64,000 nucleotides of DNA from positions 15,704-79,703 of the forward strand of contig JAKFFJ010000028.1 in assembly GCA_036675265.1 (NCBI GenBank), read 5' to 3'. This stretch comes from CAMPJU01 sp036675265 (GTDB taxonomy: Bacteria; Pseudomonadota; Gammaproteobacteria; Xanthomonadales; Xanthomonadaceae). This document shows, piece by piece, positions 19,289 to 26,065 of this stretch. The notes beneath the pieces were generated by a model, which saw nothing but the letters and a program-made list of their open reading frames with translations, had not been told where the DNA came from and made no database searches. Each line of letters starts with the position of its first letter. Position 1 is the first letter of the stretch. The position numbers and the translations under genes were made by a program.

Positions 19289-19873
19289 ATGGGCATGCTC
19301 AAGGCACAGCTGCACCTGACGCTGCCCGTCTGGATCCACGACGCGGTCGATGCCGCGCGCCCCTACCCGTCCGACGAGGACAAGGTCGGCCTGGCGATCG
19401 CGCTCTCGCGGCACAACGTGGAAGCCCGCAGCGGCGGGCCGTTCGGCGCGGCGGTCTTCGGCCCCGGCGACCGGCTGGTGTCGGTCGGCGTCAACCGGGT
19501 GTTGCCGCAGGCGTGTTCGGTGGCGCACGCCGAGACGATGGCGATCATGCTCGCGCAGCAAAGGGCGCAGCGATCGCGCCTGAACATCGACGATGCGACC
19601 GGCGAACGCGCCGGGGCCTTCGTGCTCGCGACCTCCGCGCAACCCTGCTGCCAGTGCTACGGCGCGATGTTCTGGGCCGGCATCGACCGGCTGCTGATCG
19701 GTGCGCGCAGCGAGGACGTGATGACCCTCACCGCGTTCGATGAAGGCCCGCTGCCGGCCGACTGGACCGGCGAACTGGAACGCCGCGGCATCGCCGTCGC
19801 GCGCGACCTGCTGCGCGACCAGGCCCGCGACGTCCTGCGCGCCTACGGCGAGCAGGGCGGCGCGACCTACTGA
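19289..19873 (+). CDS. Nucleoside/base deaminase (CMP/dCMP deaminase superfamily)
   Basis: This 194-residue zinc-dependent deaminase homologue has the metal site HAE in CSVAHAETMA and PCCQC in QPCCQCYGAMFWAG, both intact. GGPFGAAVFGPGDRL precedes them, as in guanine deaminases and tRNA/base deaminases. The layout differs from TadA, which has a PCxMC motif and is shorter, so a guanine- or nucleoside-deaminase is more likely; the substrate is not known. The gene begins 2 bases after glnS and is followed 8 bases later by rlmM, so the three are probably co-transcribed. Confidence 0.78.
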   Translation: MGMLKAQLHLTLPVWIHDAVDAARPYPSDEDKVGLAIALSRHNVEARSGGPFGAAVFGPGDRLVSVGVNRVLPQACSVAHAETMAIMLAQQRAQRSRLNIDDATGERAGAFVLATSAQPCCQCYGAMFWAGIDRLLIGARSEDVMTLTAFDEGPLPADWTGELERRGIAVARDLLRDQARDVLRAYGEQGGATY

Positions 19874-19881
19874 GCGCGACG

Positions 19882-20988
19882 ATGCCCGTCGCAGGCGGCC
19901 TGTTGTGCTACTGCCGCGGTGGGTTCGAGCCCGAACTGGCCGCCGAGCTCGGGGAAAAGGCGGCCGAAGCGGGATTCGCCGGCCATGCCCGGACCGAACG
20001 CGGATCCGGGTACGTCGTGTTCGCTGGCGTCGATGGCGACGCGCTGTCGCGGGCGCTGCCGTTCGACGCCCTCGTCTTCGCGCGACAGAAGCTGCGACTG
20101 CTCGGCGAGTTGCGCGCGTTGCCCGCAGGCGACCGCATCGCGCCGATCCTCGAGTGCCTGGCCGGCGCGCGGCACGCGGGCCAGGCACCTTTCGGCACGC
20201 TCCTGGTCGAGCATCCGGACTCGGACGCGGGCAAGCCGCTGGCCGGCCTCGCGCGCAGCTTCGCCAACGCACTGCGCCCGGCCCTGCGCGACGCAGGCCT
20301 GCTCGCGGCACGCGAGGAGCAGGCGGGCGAGCGGCTGCATGCGTGCTTCGTCGCCGGCGACCACGTGCTGCTCGCGACCTCGGATCCGCGCGACAGCGCG
20401 CCGTGGCCGCTCGGCATCCCGCGGCTGCGCCTCCATCCCGACGCACCCTCGCGCTCGGCGCTCAAGCTCGAGGAAGCGTTGCTGGTGCTGCTCGCTCCCG
20501 GCGAGCGCGCGCGCCTGCTGCAGCCGGGCATGCGCGCCGCGGACCTTGGCGCGGCGCCCGGCGGCTGGACCTGGGTGCTGGCGCGCCACGGCCTGCACGT
20601 GACCGCGATCGACAACGGACCACTGCGGCCGCACCTGTTCGATACCGGGCTGGTCGAGCACCTGCGCGCGGACGGGTTCGCCTGGCGGCCGCCCCGGCCG
20701 CTCGACTGGATGGTGTGCGACATGGTCGAGCAGCCACGCCGGGTGGCCTCGCGCATGGCGGACTGGCTGCGCGAAGGCTGGTGCCGCAACGCGGTGTTCA
20801 ACCTCAAGCTGCCGATGAAGAAGCGGTGGGACGAGACCCGCCTGTGCCTGGACATCCTGCGTCGCGAATCCGGGCGCCCGCTGGTCCTGCGTGCCCGCCA
20901 GCTCTTCCACGACCGCGAGGAAATCACGCTGCATGCACGCGTCGCCGAGGAGCGAAGCGGCCATTCAGCGGCGGTTGCCCGGAATTGA
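19882..20988 (+). CDS. rlmM: 23S rRNA 2'-O-ribose C2498 methyltransferase
   Basis: This 368-residue protein has an N-terminal THUMP-like domain (~1-180, FEPELAAELGEKAAEAGF) and a Rossmann methyltransferase domain (~190-355). The SAM site is AADLGAAPGGWTWVLARHG; DWMVCDMVEQP carries the catalytic Asp and LKLPMKKRWDE a catalytic Lys of the K-D-K-E set. Length and domain order match E. coli RlmM (YgdE), which methylates C2498 of 23S rRNA. It is last in the glnS run; the EF-hand gene starts 57 bases downstream. Confidence 0.93.
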   Translation: MPVAGGLLCYCRGGFEPELAAELGEKAAEAGFAGHARTERGSGYVVFAGVDGDALSRALPFDALVFARQKLRLLGELRALPAGDRIAPILECLAGARHAGQAPFGTLLVEHPDSDAGKPLAGLARSFANALRPALRDAGLLAAREEQAGERLHACFVAGDHVLLATSDPRDSAPWPLGIPRLRLHPDAPSRSALKLEEALLVLLAPGERARLLQPGMRAADLGAAPGGWTWVLARHGLHVTAIDNGPLRPHLFDTGLVEHLRADGFAWRPPRPLDWMVCDMVEQPRRVASRMADWLREGWCRNAVFNLKLPMKKRWDETRLCLDILRRESGRPLVLRARQLFHDREEITLHARVAEERSGHSAAVARN

Positions 20989-21045
20989 CGGGCGTTTGAT
21001 GGGCCGCCGCGTACGGTGGCCGTTCCTCCCACGAAGGGTATCCCC

Positions 21046-21828
21046 ATGACCCGCACGACCATCCGCAATACACGCACCCGAGTCCTCGCCCTGGCCGTGC
21101 TGACGGCCATCGGCATGAGCGGTATCGCCTACGCACAGGTCGAGGCGCCGCGCGACGACGCCGTGGAAGACGCCGAGGAAAGCCGCGACGACGCGGTCGA
21201 TGCCGCCGAGGCCGCCGAGGCCGCCGCAGAGTCCGCCGAGGCAGCCGCCACGGTGGCCGACGTCCTCGAGGACACCCCGGCGCCGACCGTCGGTGGCGCA
21301 GTCGCCGCGGACCTCAACGCCGCCGTTGCCGTCGACGCGGCGATGGCCGCCGGCGAGGCCGCCGAAACCGCCGCCGAAGCCGCGGCCGCCGCCAACTCGG
21401 CCCTGAAGGCTACCGAGGACGGCTCCAACCCGATCGGCACCGCCCTCGAGGCAGAAGCCGCCGAAAGCGTCGCGCACGCGGCCGCCCATGGCGCCGTCAA
21501 CGCCGCCGTGACCGCCGAAGCCGCCGCGTCCGCGACGGCCCAGGCGGTCGCCCCGCCGCCCGCGGCCCTGGTCGCCGTCCCGGTCGTCCCGGTCCCGGCC
21601 AACGCGCAGGTCGTCACCGTCAACTCGATGCCGGGCAACTCGATCTCCAGCAACTACCAGATCGACTTCGCGGCCACCGACAAGAACGGCGATGGCGTCG
21701 TGGTCCGCAGCGAGGTCAAGGGCAACCCCGACCTGCAGCGCGAGTTCCATGTCGTCGACCTGGACAACAACGGCCGCCTCACGGCCGTCGAGCTCCAGGA
21801 CTGGATCGATCCGCTGACGCTGCAGTGA
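21046..21828 (+). CDS. Secreted Ala-rich protein with two EF-hands
   Basis: This 260-residue protein starts with a signal peptide (~1-30, ending AYA before Q). The middle (~31-180) is very rich in Ala, Glu and Asp, with repeats such as AAEAAEAAAES, likely amphipathic or coiled-coil helix. Residues ~180-205 are Ala/Pro/Val-rich. The C-terminus has two canonical calcium loops, DKNGDGVVVRSE and DLDNNGRLTAVE. It is likely a periplasmic or surface calcium-binding protein; I do not recognise a named family. ATG at 21046 has GAAGGG 7 nt upstream. A strong terminator follows, so it is a self-contained unit. Confidence 0.75.
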   Translation: MTRTTIRNTRTRVLALAVLTAIGMSGIAYAQVEAPRDDAVEDAEESRDDAVDAAEAAEAAAESAEAAATVADVLEDTPAPTVGGAVAADLNAAVAVDAAMAAGEAAETAAEAAAAANSALKATEDGSNPIGTALEAEAAESVAHAAAHGAVNAAVTAEAAASATAQAVAPPPAALVAVPVVPVPANAQVVTVNSMPGNSISSNYQIDFAATDKNGDGVVVRSEVKGNPDLQREFHVVDLDNNGRLTAVELQDWIDPLTLQ

Positions 21829-21853
21829 TCCGGCAATAGCAACACGCGACACG

Positions 21854-21886
21854 CAGGGGCCGCCGATTGGCGGCTCCTGTTTTTTT
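21854..21886 (+). terminator. Intrinsic terminator after the EF-hand gene
   Basis: An 11-bp stem with one G-T wobble (CAGGGGCCGCC with GGCGGCTCCTG, loop GATT) is directly followed by seven T residues (21880-21886). It is the clearest rho-independent terminator in the window. Being 15 bases before the stop of the convergent ubiquinone hydroxylase gene, it insulates the two. Confidence 0.88.
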
Positions 21887-21900
21887 GGTGTCGGGTTCCG

Positions 21901-23094
21901 TCAGGCGCCCGCGGCGTGGCGCCAGAGCGCGCGGCGCAGGGGCGCGATGCGTCCCGTGAGGCCGAGCAAGGGGCCGCGCAAGGCCGTCGCGACCGGGTGC
22001 GCGTTGCTGCACGCAAGGTTGATGGCGTCGAACGCGCGCGCGGCCACCGTCGCTTCGCTGTGCCTGGTGCGTGACCAGCGCGCGAGGCCGTTCGCCGTCG
22101 ACCAGTCGCGCCCGTCCGACAGCATCCGCATGGCGTGGCGCTGCAACGCCGCTGCGTCGCGGAGCCCGAGGTTGACGCCCTGCCCGGCCAGCGGATGGAC
22201 CACGTGCGCCGCGTCGCCGACCACCACGACGCGCCCTGCGTGCTGGGTGCGCGCCAACTGCGTGCGCAACGGGAACGCGACGCGGGGCGACACGGGTTCC
22301 AGTTCGCCGATCCAGCGATCCGAGGCGCGGGTGAGCTCGCGCGCGAACGCCGCGTCGTCGAGGTCGAGCACGCGCGAAGCCTCCGCGTCGGGCAACGTCC
22401 AGACGATCGAGCTGGTGCGGCCGCCACCGCCGCATGGGAGCAACGCCAGTGGCCCGCCCGGCAGGAAACGCTGCCATGCCGTGTCGCGGTGGGACTCGCT
22501 GCCTCGTACGTAACCGACGACGGCGCGCTGCCCATGGCCGCGGCCGTCGACCTCGATGCCCGCCAGTCCGCGCAGCACCGACGCCGCGCCATCCGCGGCC
22601 ACCGCGAGCCGCGCGGCAAGCGTGCCGCCGTCCCCCAGCCCGAGCGACGCCACGGCGCCGTCCTGTTCGAGCGTGACCACCGACTTGCCCGGATGCACCG
22701 TGACCCCCGCCTGCGCCATCGCCGACCACAACCGGTCGACCAGCAACCCGTGTTCCACGATCCAGCCGAGCTCGCGCCGCCCCAGCGTGTCGGCATCGAA
22801 CGACAGGGCGCCGCCCCCCGCGGCGTCGCGCACGACCATGCGCCGATAGGGATGCGCGCTCGACCGGACCGCATCCCACGCACCCAGCGTGTCGAGCCAG
22901 GCCGCGTTGTCCGGCGCCAGGGCATAGACGCGAAGGTCGGGTGCTTCCGCGGACCACGGCGCCGGCATCCGCGCCTCCACCAGTGCCACCGACAGGCCGA
23001 GCCGCGCGAACCCGACGGCGGCCGCCGCGCCCACCACGCCGCCACCGACGACGGCGACATCCAGCAGGTCCCGCACGGGCTTGCGGACGCTCAC
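21901..23094 (-). CDS. UbiH/UbiF/VisC-family ubiquinone biosynthesis hydroxylase
   Basis: This 397-residue FAD-dependent monooxygenase has VAVVGGGVVGAAAAVGFARLG (FAD dinucleotide site) and VVVGDAAHVVHPLAGQGVNLGLRD (second FAD motif) characteristic of aromatic-ring hydroxylases of ubiquinone synthesis. It is the partner of the ubiH gene upstream. UbiI, UbiF or UbiM specificity (position C5 or C6) cannot be decided from sequence alone. The GTG at 23094 overlaps the ubiH stop by 4 bases, implying coupling; the open frame continues upstream but antisense-like. A terminator in the other direction ends just 15 bases away. Confidence 0.87.
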   Translation of the reverse strand: MSVRKPVRDLLDVAVVGGGVVGAAAAVGFARLGLSVALVEARMPAPWSAEAPDLRVYALAPDNAAWLDTLGAWDAVRSSAHPYRRMVVRDAAGGGALSFDADTLGRRELGWIVEHGLLVDRLWSAMAQAGVTVHPGKSVVTLEQDGAVASLGLGDGGTLAARLAVAADGAASVLRGLAGIEVDGRGHGQRAVVGYVRGSESHRDTAWQRFLPGGPLALLPCGGGGRTSSIVWTLPDAEASRVLDLDDAAFARELTRASDRWIGELEPVSPRVAFPLRTQLARTQHAGRVVVVGDAAHVVHPLAGQGVNLGLRDAAALQRHAMRMLSDGRDWSTANGLARWSRTRHSEATVAARAFDAINLACSNAHPVATALRGPLLGLTGRIAPLRRALWRHAAGA

Positions 23095-24320
23095 GCGTGG
23101 TCCCCGCGGGCGAGCAGCGGCGTATCGCCGCGATAGCCCATCGCCCCGCCCACCAGCGCCGCCTGCGCGGTGGGTGACGCCGCCAGCGCCACCAGGCCGA
23201 GCGACCGCAACACACCCGCCAGGGGCGTGTCGTTGGCGGTCATTCGCGCCAGGCCATCGGAGAAGGCCAACGTCCGCGTGCGGTCCTCGCGCCGCCCGCG
23301 TTCCCAGGCCTCCAGCACCGCAGGCGCGCCGCAATCCCCCGGGTGGCCATTGCCGCGATGGGCCTCGATCGCCTCGACCAGTGCCAGCGCATCCCGCAAC
23401 CCCAGGTTGAAGCCCTGCGCGCCGATGGGGTGCAGCGTCTGCGCGGCGTTGCCGACCACGACCGCGCGCGGCGCGACCGTCCGCTCCGCCACCACCCGGA
23501 CCATCGGGTACGCGGCGCGCGGCCCCCCCTGCACGAACTTTCCCGCGCGCCATCCCATCGCAGCCTGCAGCCGCGCCAGCCAGCCCGCATCGTCCAGTGC
23601 GGCCACGGCCCCGGCGCCTGCAGCGGAGACGCCATGCACCACGCCGTGGCATCCGTCGCCGCGCGGCAGCAGGGCGGTCGGCCCGTGCGCGCCGAAGCGT
23701 TCCCACGCGGTGCCGTCCGGCGCACGCGACAGGCGCACGCGCCCTGCCATCAGCACCTGCCCGTAATCGTGGCGCGCCACGCCGATGCCCAACGCGTCCC
23801 GCACGGTGCTGTTCGTGCCGTCCGCGGCCACCAGCAGCGTTGCCGCGAGCCCACGTTCGGCGTTTCCCTCGACGATCCGCACGCGCCGCAAGTTGCCTTC
23901 CACCCCGGCGAGGCCGGCGAACCGCGCCGGCCGGTAACGCGCGATCCCCGTGGCTTCGGTGAGGCGCGCCTCCAGCGCATCGCCGAAGTCGCGCGCGACG
24001 ACCACCTGCCCGAACGCGTCGCGGCCGTGGTCGCGCGCCTCCAGCACCACGCGGCCGAAATCCCCCTGCCGGCTGGCATGGATGCGGCGGATCGGCGCCG
24101 GCGGCGTGCGCAGGTGCCGCATCACGCCCAGCGCGTTCAACGCGTTCACCGTCGCCTCTGCGAAGCTGAGGCTGCGCTCGTCGAACGCCGGCGGCAACGC
24201 CCCGGGCGGCGCGGCATCGACCAGGCCGACGTCGATGCCGGCGCGGTCCAGCGCGATCGCCAGGCTGGCGCCGACCAGTCCACCGCCGACGACCAGCACG
24301 CCATGGCCATGGTGTTCCAT
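23091..24320 (-). CDS. ubiH: 2-octaprenyl-6-methoxyphenyl hydroxylase
   Basis: This 409-residue FAD monooxygenase has VLVVGGGLVGASLAIALDRAG at the N-terminus and VVVGNAAQTLHPIGAQGFNLGLRD later; the NAAQTLHPI form is the UbiH signature. UbiH adds the C4 hydroxyl during ubiquinone synthesis as part of the soluble Ubi complex. ATG at 24320 (MEHHGHGVLVVGG) is used. The gene is divergent from the DUF6580 membrane protein; the ~77 bases between must hold both promoters. Confidence 0.9.
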   Translation of the reverse strand: MEHHGHGVLVVGGGLVGASLAIALDRAGIDVGLVDAAPPGALPPAFDERSLSFAEATVNALNALGVMRHLRTPPAPIRRIHASRQGDFGRVVLEARDHGRDAFGQVVVARDFGDALEARLTEATGIARYRPARFAGLAGVEGNLRRVRIVEGNAERGLAATLLVAADGTNSTVRDALGIGVARHDYGQVLMAGRVRLSRAPDGTAWERFGAHGPTALLPRGDGCHGVVHGVSAAGAGAVAALDDAGWLARLQAAMGWRAGKFVQGGPRAAYPMVRVVAERTVAPRAVVVGNAAQTLHPIGAQGFNLGLRDALALVEAIEAHRGNGHPGDCGAPAVLEAWERGRREDRTRTLAFSDGLARMTANDTPLAGVLRSLGLVALAASPTAQAALVGGAMGYRGDTPLLARGDHA

Positions 24321-24397
24321 CGATGAAGCCCTGCCGGGTCGGCGCTGCACGGGGTGCGCTATGCTAGCGCCCCCGCAGGCAGGGCCTTTCGCAACGC

Positions 24398-24976
24398 ATG
24401 AACCAGCCCCCGAACGACTCCACTTCCATTGCCCCCGGGCCGTGGCTCCTGGCCACGCTGATCCTGGTCGCCGCGCTCTCGCGCCTGCTGCCGCATCCGC
24501 CGAATTTCTCCCCCGTCGAGGCGATCGCGCTGTTCGGCGGCGCGTTCTTCGCGTCGCGGGCGCTCGCGTTGCTGGTGCCGCTGCTGGCGATGCTGGTGGC
24601 GGACGTCGTCCTGGGCCTGCTGCATGGGGGGCTGTACGCCGGCTGGTTCGGCAGCGCCGGCTTCTGGCTGGTGTACCTCTGCATCGCCGCTTCGGTCGCG
24701 CTCGGATTCGGGCTGCGCGGGCGCGCCGGGGCGGGTCGCGTGCTGGGCTTCTGCCTCGCCGGCTCCGTGCTGTTCTTCCTGGTGACCAACTTCGGCGCGT
24801 GGCTGGCGTCACCGGTCTATCCGGCCACGGGCGCCGGGCTGATGCAGGCCTACGTGGCCGGCATCCCGTTCTTCCAGTGGACGGTGCTCGGCACGATCGC
24901 GTATGCAGCGCTGCTGTTCGGCGGTTTCGGGCTGCTCCGCGCCCGCCTTCCGGTGCTTCGCGCGCAAACCGTCTGA
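24398..24976 (+). CDS. DUF6580 family integral membrane protein (putative transporter)
   Basis: This 192-residue protein has about five to six membrane helices (~17-32, ~40-72, ~88-108, ~114-135, ~145-185). RLLPHPPNFSPVEAIALFGGAFF is the conserved entry segment of DUF6580, a family that resembles substrate-binding S-components of ECF vitamin transporters. It holds two Cys residues in helices (VYLCIAA and GFCLAG). The cobalamin adenosyltransferase gene starts 7 bases after its stop. Upstream, GCCCTGCC (24328) and GGCAGGGC (24378) form an 8-bp inverted repeat flanking a TATGCT box (24360), an operator-like arrangement. Substrate is unknown; a corrinoid is a hypothesis from context. Confidence 0.78.
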   Translation: MNQPPNDSTSIAPGPWLLATLILVAALSRLLPHPPNFSPVEAIALFGGAFFASRALALLVPLLAMLVADVVLGLLHGGLYAGWFGSAGFWLVYLCIAASVALGFGLRGRAGAGRVLGFCLAGSVLFFLVTNFGAWLASPVYPATGAGLMQAYVAGIPFFQWTVLGTIAYAALLFGGFGLLRARLPVLRAQTV

Positions 24977-24982
24977 GCCGCG

Positions 24983-25549
24983 GTGGGCAACCGCCTCTCC
25001 AGGATCTACACGCGGACCGGCGACGACGGCACCACCGGGCTGGGTGACGGCAGCCGGGTGGCGAAGGACGATCCGAGGGTCCATGCGTACGGCACGGTCG
25101 ACGAAGCGAATTCCGCCATCGGCCTGCTCCTGGCCGCGGACGTGCCGGACGACATCCGTGCGCTGCTGACAGCGGTGCAGCACCAGCTGTTCGACCTCGG
25201 CGGCGAACTCTGCATCCCGGGCCACGCCGCGGTCACCGGCGCCGACGTCGATGCCCTGGAGCACGCGCTCGATGCGTTCAACGCCGACCTGCCCGCGCTC
25301 CGGGAATTCATCCTGCCGGGCGGCGGCGATGCCGCGGCGCGCTGCCACCTCGCGCGGACCATCGTCCGCCGCGCCGAACGTGCCACCGTGACCCTCGCGC
25401 GCGCCGAAGACGTGCGTGCGGAACCGATCCGCTTCCTCAACCGCCTGTCGGACCTGTTGTTCGTGCTTGCCCGGGTGCTCGCCCGCGCCAGCGGGCATGG
25501 CGAAACCACGTGGCACCACGACAGGCGCGCTACGCCGCGTCCCCGCTGA
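24983..25549 (+). CDS. PduO-type cob(I)alamin adenosyltransferase
   Basis: This 188-residue four-helix-bundle enzyme transfers adenosyl from ATP to cob(I)alamin, making coenzyme B12. It has the ATP-binding start RIYTRTGDDGTTGLGDGSRV, then YGTVDEANSAIG and the helix LPGGGDAAARCHLARTIVRRAER, then EPIRFLNRLSDLLFVLAR, all typical of the PduO/MMAB group. The start codon is GTG. No B12 biosynthesis genes are in the window, so the protein probably serves imported corrinoid. Its last 20 bases overlap the 3' end of convergent msrB. Confidence 0.92.
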   Translation: MGNRLSRIYTRTGDDGTTGLGDGSRVAKDDPRVHAYGTVDEANSAIGLLLAADVPDDIRALLTAVQHQLFDLGGELCIPGHAAVTGADVDALEHALDAFNADLPALREFILPGGGDAAARCHLARTIVRRAERATVTLARAEDVRAEPIRFLNRLSDLLFVLARVLARASGHGETTWHHDRRATPRPR

Positions 25550-25943
25550 CCGCGTCCCCGTCGAAGCCGAGCGCGGCCGAGTTGATGCAATAGCGCAACC
25601 CGGTCGGCGGCGGCCCGTCCGGGAACACGTGGCCCAGGTGCGACCCGCACCGCGCGCATTTCGCCTCGGTCCGCCGCATCCCGTGGCTCTCGTCGACCTG
25701 TTCGGCGATCGCCCCTTCTTCCAGGGGCCGGGTGAAGCTGGGCCATCCGCTGCCAGAGTCGAACTTGGCGTCGGACCCGAACAAGGGCGCATCGCATGCC
25801 GCGCAGGTGTAGCGGCCGGGGGCCTTGTGGTCCCAGAAGCGACCCGTGAACGGCGGCTCGGTGGCCGAACACCGGCACACGGCGTATTGCTCGGGGCTCA
25901 GGCGTTCGCGCCACTCCGCGTCGGTCTTCTCGAAGGTTGCCAC
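25530..25943 (-). CDS. msrB: Peptide methionine-(R)-sulfoxide reductase B
   Basis: This 137-residue enzyme repairs the R-epimer of methionine sulfoxide. Zinc-binding pairs CAAC and CARC are both present, and the catalytic Cys lies in GLRYCINSAALGF. SGSGWPSFTRP is a conserved active-site stretch, and the resolving region CRCSATEPPFTG is also seen. It is unlinked to msrA at 14.6 kb. It is divergent from lptD, with 122 bases of shared upstream region, and its 3' end overlaps the convergent cobalamin gene by 20 bases. Confidence 0.95.
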   Translation of the reverse strand: MATFEKTDAEWRERLSPEQYAVCRCSATEPPFTGRFWDHKAPGRYTCAACDAPLFGSDAKFDSGSGWPSFTRPLEEGAIAEQVDESHGMRRTEAKCARCGSHLGHVFPDGPPPTGLRYCINSAALGFDGDAVSGDAA

Positions 25944-26065
25944 CTGGTGCCTCCCTTGGGCCGTGCCGGGCAGGGAAGTGTCGCGCGCCGGGGCCGGGAC
26001 GGCGTGAACGCCACCGTGACGGCGCGATTGCCAAGCTGCGCCGTCGCGTTGCCCGGGTCGGGACG

